DNA from: Nocardioides sp. Soil805
GTDB lineage: Bacteria > Actinomycetota > Actinomycetes > Propionibacteriales > Nocardioidaceae
DNA: 64,000 nucleotides
NCBI RefSeq assembly: GCF_001429625.1
Contig: NZ_LMSU01000002.1
Coordinates: 682,001 to 746,000, forward strand
Reading direction: 5' to 3'
In this document: positions 56,424 through 64,000 of the stretch, piece after piece
Position numbering within the stretch: the stretch's first letter is position 1
Layout of the letters: each line of letters opens with the position of its first letter
Notes under the pieces: model-generated
What the model was told of the DNA's origin: nothing
Seen by the model: only the letters and a program-made list of their open reading frames with translations
Databases searched by the model: none
Made by a program: the position numbers and the translations under genes

Positions 56424-57383
56424 TCATCGCAGCGTCGCCAGGACGTCGGCGGCGGGCAGGCTGCGTGGCTCGCCGCCGGCCAGGGTCAGTCGACGGGTGG
56501 CGGCCACCACGGCCTCGCAGGCCGGCGTCGGGACGCCGTGCAGCCGCCCCAGGAGCACGACCTCGCCCGCCAGGTAGTCGACCTCGGTGTCACCGGTCCC
56601 GCGGCGCAGGCTCTGCCACGTCGAGCCGCCGGCCGGCGCCAGGCCCTCGCGGCGGCTCAGCAGGTCGCCGCGGCGCTGCCGGTCGTCCTCGGCCGTGGTC
56701 ACCGTCAGCCCGGCGGCGGCCAGCACACGCTCGCCCTCCAGTCGCGCGAGCTCGGCCAGCTCGTCGGCCGCGGTGCCGGGCGCGAACGAGGCGTCGACGC
56801 CGTTGCCGACGTTCATCAGGAGCTTGCGACGCTTCCAGGCCATCACGTCGTCGCGCTCGACCGACTCGAAGCCCGCAGCGCGGAGGTCGGCGGCGATCGC
56901 GGCCGTGCGGCGGTCGGTGCCGCCGGGGATGCGGCCCACGTCGAGGATGCCGGGCACGGGGTGGCACTTCGCGACGACCAGCCCCGGCTCGAGGTGGGTG
57001 GACGGCAGCATCACGCACACGGCGTACGTCGCGGCGAAGCGGCGCAGGGCCTCGACCTCCGTCGCGACCCCGTTGGTGGCGCAGACGACCGGGGTGCCTG
57101 GCGGTGCGTGGGCGGCGAGGTCGTCGAGGGCGGCGGCGGCCTGGTGCGACTTCACGGCGAGCAGGACGACGGTGTCGTCGGTCCACTCCACGCCGGCGGC
57201 GGTGTCGGTGGCCGGTGCCACGATCCGGTGCATGCCGTCACCGGTGTCCAGTCGCAGCCCACCCCCGCGGATGGCGTCCAGGTGCGCACCGCGGGCCACC
57301 AGCGTGGTGGCCCGGCCGGCGAGGTGCAGGTGTCCGCCGACGACGCCACCGACCGCCCCGGCCCCGAGGACGACCCACCTCAC
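56424..57383 (-). CDS. Ketopantoate reductase-family (ApbA/PanE-like) dehydrogenase
   Basis: 319 residues. NADPH motif GAGAVGGVVGGHLHLAG at residue 7, VKSHQ in the Rossmann half, and the C-terminal KLLMNVGNGVDA segment (catalytic Lys region). PanE reduces ketopantoate to pantoate for CoA, but the family includes other 2-keto acid reductases; no other pantothenate gene is nearby, so the substrate is open. GTG overlaps the gntR stop. Confidence 0.8.
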   Translation of the reverse strand: MRWVVLGAGAVGGVVGGHLHLAGRATTLVARGAHLDAIRGGGLRLDTGDGMHRIVAPATDTAAGVEWTDDTVVLLAVKSHQAAAALDDLAAHAPPGTPVVCATNGVATEVEALRRFAATYAVCVMLPSTHLEPGLVVAKCHPVPGILDVGRIPGGTDRRTAAIAADLRAAGFESVERDDVMAWKRRKLLMNVGNGVDASFAPGTAADELAELARLEGERVLAAAGLTVTTAEDDRQRRGDLLSRREGLAPAGGSTWQSLRRGTGDTEVDYLAGEVVLLGRLHGVPTPACEAVVAATRRLTLAGGEPRSLPAADVLATLR

Positions 57384-57751
57384 CGGGACCAGCCCTGCTC
57401 GAGGAGGCGGGTGGCCTCGGCCAGCGTGAGACCCGCCCGGCGTGCCTCGAGGGCCAGCGACTCGGCCGCGTCGCGGACCGCACTCGGTGTCGCGACGGTG
57501 CCGGTCACGCGGGTGCCGCGCCGTCCCTCGGTGGCCACCAGGCCGTCGGCCTCCAGCTCCTTGTAGACCCGGGCGACGGTGTTGACGGCCAGTCCGAGCT
57601 CCTCGGCGAGGGCGCGCACCGTCGGCAACCGGGAGCCCGCCGGGAGCCGGCCGTCCGTGATCCGAGCGGCCACCTGCACCCGGACCTGCTCGTACGGCGG
57701 GGTGGCTGACTGCGGGTCGAGGGGATCGAGGTCGATCCGGGCGAGCTCCAT
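57380..57751 (-). CDS. GntR-family regulator, short (YtrA-like)
   Basis: 123 residues. N-terminal winged helix: PPYEQVRVQVAARITDGRLPAGSRLPTVRALAEELGLAVNTVARVYKELEADGLVATEGRRGTRV (cores GRLPAGSRLPTVRALAEELG and NTVARVYKELEADGL). A ~45-residue helical tail replaces the large effector domain, as in the YtrA subfamily. Expressed from a leaderless-type promoter, coupled to the PanE-like gene, and divergent from the PfkB gene 39 bp away. Confidence 0.88.
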   Translation of the reverse strand: MELARIDLDPLDPQSATPPYEQVRVQVAARITDGRLPAGSRLPTVRALAEELGLAVNTVARVYKELEADGLVATEGRRGTRVTGTVATPSAVRDAAESLALEARRAGLTLAEATRLLEQGWSR

Positions 57752-57758
57752 GGGCGCC

Positions 57759-57764
57759 AGCCTA
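57759..57764 (-). promoter_or_regulatory. Leaderless -10 (TAGGCT) for gntR
   Basis: TAGGCT on the minus strand, 7 nt (ggcgccc), then ATG at 57751. No SD. Confidence 0.6.
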
Positions 57765-57790
57765 GGTGCGGAGGTGGTAGAACCACGGGC

Positions 57791-58708
57791 ATGGAGCAGG
57801 TAGCCCTGGTGGTCGGTGAGGCACTCGTCGACGTGGTCCGTGGACGGGACGGCAGCGAGCGCGACCACGCGGGCGGGAGCTCGGCCAACGCGGCAGTGGC
57901 GATGAGCCGGCTCGGTCGCGCCGTGTGGTTCGCCAGCGCCTGGGCCGACGACGCCCACGGGAGCCTGCTCGCCACCCACCTGGCCGACAACGACGTGCGC
58001 CTGGCGGTCGACCCGGTCGTGCTCGCCCGCACGGCCACCGCCGTCGCGACGCTGGCCGAGGACGGGTCGGCCAGCTACGAGTTCGACATCGAGTGGCGGG
58101 TGCCGCCGGTCGCGCTGCCGGAGCACGTCGAGCCGGTGGTCGTCGTCTACGGCTCCATCGGAGCCGCCCTGAGCCCCGGCGCCGACGAGGTCGCCGCGCT
58201 GGTCGCGGCGGCGCGGGGGAGCGCGCTGACGGTCTTCGACGTCAACGCGCGCCCGGCGATCACCGGCACCGGCGAGGACGTGGTCGCCCGGGCCGAGGAG
58301 ATGGCGCGGCTCGCGGACGTGGTCAAGGCCAGCGACGAGGACCTCGAGGCGCTGTGGCCGGGGCGGACCCATCGCGAGGTGGCCGACCACCTGGTCGGCG
58401 CCGGGGCCGGGGCACTGGTGGTGACCCTCGGCGGGGCCGGGGTCCGGTGGTACGGCCGGGACGACGACGCCGAGGTGGCCGCTCCGCGCGTCGAGGTGGC
58501 GGACACGATCGGCGCCGGCGACACGGTGACCGCCGCGGTGGTCCACGCCCTGTGGGACCTGGGCGTCGTCGGTCCGTCGGCCCGCGCGCGCCTGGGAGCC
58601 CTGGCGGCGGACGACTGGTCGGCGGTGCTCGCCTTCGCCGCCCGTGCGGCCGCGGTGACCGTCAGCCGCCCGGGCGGGGACCCGCCGCACCGCCACGAGC
58701 TGGACTGA
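57791..58708 (+). CDS. PfkB-family sugar kinase (fructokinase-like)
   Basis: 305 residues. GEALVDVV start, the GGSSANAAVAMSRLG ligand region (PfkB signature 1), FDVNARPA, ASDEDLEALWP, LVVTLGGAGVRWY and DTIGAGDTVTAAVV with the catalytic Asp (signature 2). It phosphorylates a ribose/fructose-type sugar or nucleoside with ATP; no transporter is adjacent. ATG at 57791; TAGAAC ends 7 nt upstream, a poor -10. Divergent from gntR, which may control it. Confidence 0.88.
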   Translation: MEQVALVVGEALVDVVRGRDGSERDHAGGSSANAAVAMSRLGRAVWFASAWADDAHGSLLATHLADNDVRLAVDPVVLARTATAVATLAEDGSASYEFDIEWRVPPVALPEHVEPVVVVYGSIGAALSPGADEVAALVAAARGSALTVFDVNARPAITGTGEDVVARAEEMARLADVVKASDEDLEALWPGRTHREVADHLVGAGAGALVVTLGGAGVRWYGRDDDAEVAAPRVEVADTIGAGDTVTAAVVHALWDLGVVGPSARARLGALAADDWSAVLAFAARAAAVTVSRPGGDPPHRHELD

Positions 58709-58714
58709 CGCCGC

Positions 58715-59284
58715 TCAGCCGGCAGGCGGGGACCAGGCCGGGTCGCGGCCGATGAAGCCCACGAGCCGGTCCACGACGGGTGCGTCGGGGGCTACCGGCA
58801 CCGGCGCGCCGTACTGGCCAGAGGTGCGCAGCACCTCCTCCATCTGCTCGAGCCCGCCGAGCAGCGTGGCCGCGAAGTCCTCGTCGAGGACCAGGTCCTG
58901 GCCGGTGGCGCGGGCCAGGTCCCAGCTGTGCATGAAGACGTCCGCGGTGTAGAAGCGGTCGACCGCGTCGGCGAGGCGGTGCGTGCCGGCGTAGGGGTGG
59001 GTGAAGGACTCCTCGCCCCGCTCCTCGAGGACGACCTGGACGGCGGCGGCGTGGTGGTCCCATGCCGCCGCGGGGTCCTCGGCAACCGAGGGGCCAGCGG
59101 GCAGGACCACGCCCCCGGCCGAGAGGAAGGCCGGGAACCACTCCACGAGGTGGTCGACGACGTCGCGGGCGACCCAGCCGTCCACGGGAGCGGGTGCCTG
59201 CCAGTCGTCGGCCTCGCGGACGAGCGCGCCGAAGGTCGCGGCCACCTCGCGGTGGCGCGCGGCCGGCGTCTCCGGCAGGGCCAT
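58715..59284 (-). CDS. TIGR03086-family (DinB-like) metal-binding protein
   Basis: 189 residues. DinB/mycothiol-dependent fold: DGWVARDVVDHLVEW (first His), FYTADVFMHSWDLARATGQ (His ligand) and the C-terminal VGFIGRDPAW signature of TIGR03086. Members are metal-binding and presumed mycothiol-linked transferases. Last gene of the arsR-AHSA1 operon, 1 nt after the AHSA1 stop, and convergent with PfkB. Confidence 0.85.
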   Translation of the reverse strand: MALPETPAARHREVAATFGALVREADDWQAPAPVDGWVARDVVDHLVEWFPAFLSAGGVVLPAGPSVAEDPAAAWDHHAAAVQVVLEERGEESFTHPYAGTHRLADAVDRFYTADVFMHSWDLARATGQDLVLDEDFAATLLGGLEQMEEVLRTSGQYGAPVPVAPDAPVVDRLVGFIGRDPAWSPPAG

Positions 59285-59285
59285 C

Positions 59286-59783
59286 TCAGGCGGCTCCCTC
59301 GGCGAGCAGGGCGTCGAGCTTGCGGTAGCCGTCGTGGATCCCGACCTCCATGCCGCTGGCCAGCATCTGGTCGCGGCCCTCGAAGGAGTCGCACAGCGAG
59401 AAGGCGTGCAGGCGGGTCGTCCCGTCGCCGAGGTCCTCGAAGGTCAGCGTCTCGAGGGCGATCGCCTCCGGCATGCCCTCCCAGGTGAAGGTCTGCACGA
59501 GCCGGTCCTCGCCGACGTGGGGGAAGGTGCCGCGGAAGGCGTACTCCTCGCCGTCACGCTCGGCGACGTAGCGGTAGGAGCCGAGGGTCCGGCAGTCCCA
59601 GTGGTCGATGCGGGTGGTCAGCGAGGACGGGCCGATCCAGCGGCGGAACAGGTCCGGGTCCGTGTGCGCCCGCATCAGCTGGGCGGGGGTGGCGGCGAAG
59701 TCGCGCCAGATGTGGACCGCGGGAACGGTCGGGTCGGCCTCGATCGCGGCCTCGGCGTAGCGGGTGTCGTGGGTGGTGGTCAT
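59286..59783 (-). CDS. SRPBCC / AHSA1-family protein
   Basis: 165 residues. The helix-grip fold is visible: HIWRDFAATPAQLMRAHTDPDLFRRWIGPS, SYRYVAERDGEEYAFRGTFPHV, FTWEGMPEAIALETLTFEDLGDGTTRL. AHSA1-like proteins bind small hydrophobic ligands; several are cotranscribed with an ArsR regulator, as here. ATG overlaps the arsR stop (ATGA). Confidence 0.88.
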   Translation of the reverse strand: MTTTHDTRYAEAAIEADPTVPAVHIWRDFAATPAQLMRAHTDPDLFRRWIGPSSLTTRIDHWDCRTLGSYRYVAERDGEEYAFRGTFPHVGEDRLVQTFTWEGMPEAIALETLTFEDLGDGTTRLHAFSLCDSFEGRDQMLASGMEVGIHDGYRKLDALLAEGAA

Positions 59784-60136
59784 GACGCGGTTCCTTCCTC
59801 TGCGGTGGGGTCCCCGGTCTCCGAGAGGGAGTCCAGGACGGCGTCGAGGCGCGCGAAGCGCTCCTCGGCCTGTCGGCGGTAGCGCTCGATCCACTTCGTC
59901 ATCAGGTCGAACACCTCGGCTTCCAGGTGCACCGGTCGGCGCTGGGCCTCCCGGCTGCGGCTCACCAGGCCGGCCTCCTCGAGCACCTTGAGGTGCTTGG
60001 AGACCGCCTGGAGGCTCACGTCGTACGGCGCGGCGAGGTCGCCGACCGTCGCATCGGCGACGGCGAGACGGGCGACCAGGTCGCGCCGGGTGGGGTCTGC
60101 GAGGGCGGCGAAGGCCCGGGAGAGCTGGTCGGCCAT
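59780..60136 (-). CDS. ArsR-family (HTH_20) repressor
   Basis: 118 residues. Winged helix with FAALADPTRRDLVARLAVADATVGDLAAPYDVSLQAVSKHLKVLEEAGLVSRSREAQRRPVHLE (cores LADPTRRDLVARL, VSLQAVSKHLKVLEEAGLVSR). The metal-binding CxC of ArsR/SmtB is absent, so it is of the non-metal AHSA1-partner type. AAGGGGA precedes the ATG. Two palindromic operators flank its promoter. Confidence 0.92.
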   Translation of the reverse strand: MADQLSRAFAALADPTRRDLVARLAVADATVGDLAAPYDVSLQAVSKHLKVLEEAGLVSRSREAQRRPVHLEAEVFDLMTKWIERYRRQAEERFARLDAVLDSLSETGDPTAEEGTAS

Positions 60137-60149
60137 GGCCGTCCCCTTT

Positions 60150-60212
60150 TTCAACTGGATGGTTGAACAAAGGTAGGCCGACCCGTCCTGCCTTGTCAAC
60201 CATCCGGTTGAA
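60150..60212 (-). promoter_or_regulatory. arsR promoter with two matching operators
   Basis: On the minus strand TTGACA (60199-60194), 18 nt, TACCTT (60175-60170). Operator B (60195-60212) covers the -35; operator A (60150-60167) lies just after the -10. Read in opposite directions the 18-mers agree at 16 of 18 positions (TTCAACCATCC(A/G)GTTGAA type); centres are 45 bp apart. Confidence 0.8.
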
Positions 60213-60222
60213 CTAGCCTGCG

Positions 60223-61878
60223 TCAGGCCAGCCAGTCGTGCACGAGCGACACCACCGACGCGCCCTCGCCCGACGCCGAGGCGACCCGCTTCATCGACCC
60301 CGCCCGGATGTCGCCGGCGGCGAAGATGCCCGGCACCGTCGTGGCCAGGTTGGCCGGCGGCAGCCCGTCGCGCCACGCCGCGGTGGGGACGTCGCGGCCG
60401 GTCAGCACGAAGCCGCGGTCGTCGCGGGCCACCTCGTCGGGCAGCCACTCGCACTGGGGGTCGGCGCCGAGCAGCAGGAACAGGCCCCGGACCTCGCGAC
60501 GGTGCCGCTCGCCGGAGTGCACGTCCTCGACGTCCACCCACTCCAGTCGGCCGTCCCCGCCGCCGTCGACGACCCGGGCGCTGCCGAGGACCTCGATGCG
60601 CGGGTTGTAGCCGATCTCGCTGATCAGGTAGTGCGACATCGTCGCGGACAGGTCGGGACGGCGGACCATGATGGTCACGGAGCGGGCGAACCGGGCGAGG
60701 TGCACGGCGGCCTGTCCGGCGCTGTTGCCGCCGCCGACCACGATGACGTCGGCCCCCTCCATCTCCCGCGAGGCGGTCATCGCGGCGCCGTAGTGGACGC
60801 CGTACCCGACGAGGTTGTCGAGGGACTCGATGCCGATGCGCCGGTAGGTGACGCCGGTGGAGATGAGCACGGCGCGGGCGTGCACGTCGCCGCCCTCGGT
60901 GCGCACGACGTGCGGACGCCCGTCGGTGCCGGGCTCGAGGGAGACCACGGGCCAGCCGGTGAAGAAGCGGGTGCCGAAGCGGATGGCCTGGTTGCGGGCA
61001 CGCTGGGCGAGACGCATCCCGGAGATCCCGCGGGGGAAGCCGAGGTAGTTGCGGATCATCGAGCTGGTGCCGGCCTGGCCGCCGATCGCCTCTCCCTCGA
61101 CCGTCACCGTGGACAGGCCCTCGCTGGCGCCGTACACGCTGGCCGCGAGCCCTGCGGGCCCGGCGCCGATCACCACGAGGTCGACCACCTGGTCGACCTC
61201 GATGTCGTCGGGGCGTCCGTAGAGGGTGACCGCGAGGTCGCGGGTGGTGGTGGGCACGAACGGGGCCGTCGACGTGAACGCCTCGACGAGCGGCCACCGG
61301 TCGTCGTCCCCGACGCGACGCGAGACCACGTCGCGGCCCTCCTCGCTGTCGGGGTGGAAGACGCCGCACGGCAGGCCCACCCGCTCCAGGTAGTCGCGCA
61401 GCTGGAGGGTCAGCACGTCCTGCTCGGGGGTGACGATGCGGACCGAGACGACCTCCGGCACGGCGACGGTGGCGGCCCAGTCGTTGAGGAGGTCGATGAC
61501 CGAGCTGTGGAACTCCTCGTCGCGCACGCCGCGCGGCATCAGCAGGAAGGCGTCGTACTTGCCGGTCGCCTGTCCGGGACGCAGCAGCTCGGCGTCGCGG
61601 CGGAAGTTCTCGAAGTGGGCGACCACGATGCGCCGGGCGGTGGGGACGGTCTGCCGGATCTTGGCGAGGGCCGGGTAGAGCTCCATGTCGGGCAGCTCCG
61701 ACTCGAGGACGAAGAGGGCGACCTGCCCGCCGGCGTCGAGGACGTCGAGCGCCTGGTGCTTGCCGTCGGTGGCGCTCGCGGCGAGGCGCACGTCGTACTC
61801 GCGGGCGTAACGGGAGAACTGCTCCTCCAGGACGGCGAGGTGCGTGCCGGAGACGAGGATGATGGCGGGGTTGCTCAC
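60223..61878 (-). CDS. Thioredoxin-reductase-like FAD oxidoreductase with receiver-like N domain, no CxxC
   Basis: 551 residues from GTG 61878. Residues ~1-130 look like a receiver-type alpha/beta domain ([20 protein letters not shown]). ~150-220: thioredoxin-like or glutaredoxin-like section. From ~240: FAD motif [36 protein letters not shown] motif [12 protein letters not shown], and GIFAAGDIR at the end. The redox CATC of TrxR is replaced ([11 protein letters not shown]), so it cannot reduce a thioredoxin the classical way. A CATACT lies 6 nt before the GTG. Confidence 0.88.
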   Translation of the reverse strand: MSNPAIILVSGTHLAVLEEQFSRYAREYDVRLAASATDGKHQALDVLDAGGQVALFVLESELPDMELYPALAKIRQTVPTARRIVVAHFENFRRDAELLRPGQATGKYDAFLLMPRGVRDEEFHSSVIDLLNDWAATVAVPEVVSVRIVTPEQDVLTLQLRDYLERVGLPCGVFHPDSEEGRDVVSRRVGDDDRWPLVEAFTSTAPFVPTTTRDLAVTLYGRPDDIEVDQVVDLVVIGAGPAGLAASVYGASEGLSTVTVEGEAIGGQAGTSSMIRNYLGFPRGISGMRLAQRARNQAIRFGTRFFTGWPVVSLEPGTDGRPHVVRTEGGDVHARAVLISTGVTYRRIGIESLDNLVGYGVHYGAAMTASREMEGADVIVVGGGNSAGQAAVHLARFARSVTIMVRRPDLSATMSHYLISEIGYNPRIEVLGSARVVDGGGDGRLEWVDVEDVHSGERHRREVRGLFLLLGADPQCEWLPDEVARDDRGFVLTGRDVPTAAWRDGLPPANLATTVPGIFAAGDIRAGSMKRVASASGEGASVVSLVHDWLA

Positions 61879-61930
61879 GAGTCGAGTATGGCCGCTCGGG
61901 GTGAGCGCGGAAGGGCCTGCGAGGGCCACC

Positions 61931-61936
61931 TAAGAT
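61931..61936 (+). promoter_or_regulatory. Leaderless -10 (TAAGAT) for truA
   Basis: TAAGAT, 6 nt (cgtcgg), then GTG at 61943; no SD. Confidence 0.65.
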
Positions 61937-61942
61937 CGTCGG

Positions 61943-62779
61943 GTGCGCATCCGGCTCGACGTGTCCTACGACGGGACGGACTTCAAGGGCTGGGCGACCC
62001 AACCGTCCCTGCGCACCGTGCAGGGCACGCTCGAGGAGGCCCTGGCCACGGCGTTCCGCGTCCCGGCCGTGCGGGTCGTGTGCGCGGGGCGCACCGACAC
62101 CGGCGTGCACGCCCGCGGCCAGGTCGTGCACCTCGACGTCTCGCCCGAGGACCTGCAGCGGGCGGCGGGACGCGCGGAGCAGCCGCCCCTGGAGGCGCTG
62201 GTACGCCGCGTCAACGGCCTGCTGCCCGCCGACGTGCGGGTAGGCCGCGGGGTCGAGGCGCCGGAGGGGTTCGACGCACGCTTCTCCGCGAGCTGGCGGC
62301 GCTACGCCTACCGGGTGGCCGACTCCCCGGAGCTGGTCGACCCGCTGCTGCGCGCGCACGTGCTGGCCTGGCCGCGGTCGCTGGACCTCGACGCCATGAA
62401 CGCGGCGGCGTCCAGCCTGGTGGGGCTGCGCGACTTCGGGTCGTTCTGCAAGCGCCGCGAGGGAGCGACCACCGTCCGGACCCTGATGGAGCTCTCGTGG
62501 AGCCGCGACGAGACCGGGGTCGCCGTCGCCCGGGTGGTGGCCGACGCCTTCTGCCACAGCATGGTCCGCTCGCTGGTCGGCTGCCTGCTCGCCGTGGGGG
62601 ACGGACGCAAGCCGCCGGAGTGGGCGGCCGAGATCATGGCCGCGCGTCGCCGCGACCCCGCACTGACCGTCGTACACGCCCACGGCCTGACGCTGGAGGA
62701 GGTCGGCTACCCGGAGGGCGCCGAGCTCGCGGCGCAGGCCGATCGGGCCCGCAACACCAGGGAGGCCGTCGATGGCTGA
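61943..62779 (+). CDS. truA: tRNA pseudouridine(38-40) synthase
   Basis: 278 residues: [20 protein letters not shown] at the start, [18 protein letters not shown] with the catalytic Asp, and [21 protein letters not shown] strand and [24 protein letters not shown] (core [13 protein letters not shown]). Modifies the anticodon arm. GTG from a leaderless-type promoter. Its 3' end overlaps the next ATG by 8 bp. Confidence 0.96.
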   Translation: MRIRLDVSYDGTDFKGWATQPSLRTVQGTLEEALATAFRVPAVRVVCAGRTDTGVHARGQVVHLDVSPEDLQRAAGRAEQPPLEALVRRVNGLLPADVRVGRGVEAPEGFDARFSASWRRYAYRVADSPELVDPLLRAHVLAWPRSLDLDAMNAAASSLVGLRDFGSFCKRREGATTVRTLMELSWSRDETGVAVARVVADAFCHSMVRSLVGCLLAVGDGRKPPEWAAEIMAARRRDPALTVVHAHGLTLEEVGYPEGAELAAQADRARNTREAVDG

Positions 62780-63371
62780 GGACCACTACTTCTCCGCGGA
62801 CCCCACCGCGCCGTTCGAGCGGGAGACGTTCACGGCGTCCGTGTGGGGCCACGAGCTGGAGCTGACGAGCGGTGCGGGGGTGTTCAGCCGGGGGCACCTC
62901 GACCACGCGACGGCCGTGCTCCTGCGGGAGGTCGAGCCGCCGGTCGCGGGTCGGTTCCTGGACCTGGGCTGCGGGTACGGCGTGATCGGGCTGGCCATCG
63001 CCAAGGCCGTGCCGCTGTCTTCGGTGATCGGCCTCGAGGTCAACGAGCGCGCGATCCTGCTCGCCAACGAGAACGCCAAGGCGCTCGGGGTGAGTGGCCA
63101 CTTCGTCGCCTGCCGCGCCGCGGACGTGCCGAGCGACATGCAGTTCGACGAGATCTGGTCCAACCCGCCGATCCGGATCGGCAAGGAAGCGCTGCACGAG
63201 CTGCTGCTGACCTGGCTGCCGCGGCTCGCGCCGGGTGGCCGGGCCGTGATGGTGGTCGGCAAGAACCTCGGCGCCGACTCGCTCCAGCGCTGGCTGGGGG
63301 AGCAGGGCTACCCGACGACGCGGCTCGCGTCCGCCAAGGGCTTCCGGGTGCTGGAGACCCGGCGGGGCTGA
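62772..63371 (+). CDS. RsmC-like 16S rRNA methyltransferase
   Basis: 199 residues. DHYFSADP start, [16 protein letters not shown], motif [21 protein letters not shown] (core [11 protein letters not shown]), motif [17 protein letters not shown]. RsmC methylates G1207 of 16S rRNA; small single-domain RsmC-like proteins are common in actinobacteria. The ATG sits inside the truA 3' end. Confidence 0.88.
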   Translation: MAEDHYFSADPTAPFERETFTASVWGHELELTSGAGVFSRGHLDHATAVLLREVEPPVAGRFLDLGCGYGVIGLAIAKAVPLSSVIGLEVNERAILLANENAKALGVSGHFVACRAADVPSDMQFDEIWSNPPIRIGKEALHELLLTWLPRLAPGGRAVMVVGKNLGADSLQRWLGEQGYPTTRLASAKGFRVLETRRG

Positions 63372-63425
63372 GACCCGCGCCGGACGCCCGTCGTGCGGGC
63401 GCCCGGCGTCGGGGTCACTGGTCGG

Positions 63426-63707
63426 TCAGGACTCGATCTGCTCGATGATCGCGTCGACGTCGGTGTCGGAGAACAGCGGCAGGATCACCATCGTCCACTC
63501 CGACCGCTTGTCGTCGAGGGCGCTCGCGAGGTCCCACGCGGCCTGGGCGCCCATGGGGCCGAGACGGACGACGTCGCCGGCCTCGTCGTCGTCGAAGTCG
63601 GTGTCGACCTCGACCATCCAGGTGTCCGACCAGTCGGTCGCGAAGTCCTCGAACGAGGCGTCCTTGTCGTCGGGGGTGTCCTCGGCGACGGGGAAGATGA
63701 GGCCCAT
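63426..63707 (-). CDS. Small acidic protein, unknown
   Basis: 93 residues from ATG 63707 (MGLIFPVAEDTP). Highly acidic (DDKDASFEDFATDW, DTDFDDDEAGD), no TM segment. I do not recognise a family. An ATG at 63746 would add 13 residues; neither has a good SD. Convergent with the RsmC-like gene. Confidence 0.6.
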   Translation of the reverse strand: MGLIFPVAEDTPDDKDASFEDFATDWSDTWMVEVDTDFDDDEAGDVVRLGPMGAQAAWDLASALDDKRSEWTMVILPLFSDTDVDAIIEQIES

Positions 63708-63882
63708 GTGAGTTCCGTTCGTGTCGGGTGGCGCGGACGGGTTCATCGTGGCACGTCGGCGCAACCAGCCCGTACGCCGCGGGTGCGTGCGGCGGATAAA
63801 GCGATCGCGAGACTCTTCAAAGCGTTCGTTGGTCGTCGGTTGGCCAGTTCAGGTTAAGGATGCGGCTTCGCTCCCGCGGCCA

Positions 63883-63888
63883 TAGGCT
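63883..63888 (+). promoter_or_regulatory. Leaderless -10 (TAGGCT) for receiver-like gene
   Basis: TAGGCT, 6 nt (ccctcc), then ATG at 63895. Confidence 0.6.
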
Positions 63889-63894
63889 CCCTCC

Positions 63895-64000
63895 ATGTGG
63901 AGAAGAGCCCCCGTTCCAGGCGAACCGGACATCGAGCAGGTGCGAAGGAAGTCGCGGATCCTTGTCATCGACGATCAAGCGTTCCCAGCTCAGCGAAGCT
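63895..64000 (+). CDS. Receiver-like protein, N terminus only (3' partial)
   Basis: 35 codons to the window end. MWRRAPVP then RRKSRILVIDDQAFPAQRS: a basic start followed by the first strand and acidic pocket (IDDQ) of a response-regulator receiver. The domain is too incomplete to name. The leader and first codons differ from neighbours (AGA AGA, CTT, CAA; upstream lower GC with TAAAG and TTCAAAG), so it may be the edge of a transferred segment. Confidence 0.55.
   Translation, partial: MWRRAPVPGEPDIEQVRRKSRILVIDDQAFPAQRS

Noticed and set aside
59780..62683. 967-codon minus-strand frame through truA and the FAD gene
   Set aside because: Only its last part (ArsR, from 60136) is a real protein; the rest is Arg/Gly/Pro-rich shadow across the true genes.

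Overview
This window is a contiguous piece of a high-GC actinobacterial chromosome. The codons are strongly GC-biased at third positions, many genes start with GTG, the S14 is of the zinc type, and several genes have a -10 hexamer 6-7 nt before the start codon. Gene content and protein wording look most like Nocardioidaceae (Nocardioides/Marmoricola/Aeromicrobium); that placement is inference. I see no insertion sequence, CRISPR array, tRNA or rRNA.

Layout. 1-8.4 kb is a mixed housekeeping region: the end of a HAD-LarE fusion, a cold-shock-domain protein, an MFS exporter, DUF3027, a methyltransferase + DUF2530 pair, an NCS2 purine permease, and a marR-MFS pair whose transporter lacks a normal start codon. 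8.4-13 kb is the str operon (rpsL-rpsG-fusA-tuf) with a good promoter and a strong terminator. 13-23.4 kb holds trmB, an MFS permease and a divergent envelope-type locus (RDD, SpoIIM-like, DUF58, MoxR, DUF4350, DUF4129, GPDPase-type membrane protein), mostly linked by 4-bp overlaps. 23.4-36.4 kb is a structured leader followed by the S10 and spc r-protein genes (rpsJ to rplO), then secY-adk-map.

36.4-51.3 kb is an accessory block between map and infA, genes that are adjacent in many bacteria. It has a candidate yybP-ykoY (Mn2+) riboswitch with terC, a Ser/Thr kinase + FHA operon, and divergently a 2077-residue secreted or membrane-anchored protein with a propeller-like head, about 11 Ig/cadherin-like repeats and 3 FN3 domains, followed by MoxR, DUF58 and a multi-TM transglutaminase-like protein that has lost its Cys-His-Asp triad. 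This is the best candidate for an undescribed system: a phospho-signalling pair facing a giant surface protein and its MoxR/DUF58 assembly module.

51.3-55.6 kb is the alpha-type cluster (infA, rpmJ, rpsM, rpsK, rpsD, rpoA, rplQ), with three related hairpin repeats between rpoA and rplQ. 55.6-61.9 kb separates rplQ from truA and holds small metabolic and regulatory genes, including an arsR-AHSA1-TIGR03086 operon with two near-identical operator palindromes. The window ends with truA, an RsmC-like methyltransferase, a small acidic protein and the first codons of a receiver-like gene with unusual codons.

How the parts work together: most of the window makes ribosomes, elongation factors, the translocon and RNA polymerase alpha. 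The two MoxR/DUF58 loci and the kinase/FHA pair are envelope or surface modules placed in the gaps between these conserved operons.
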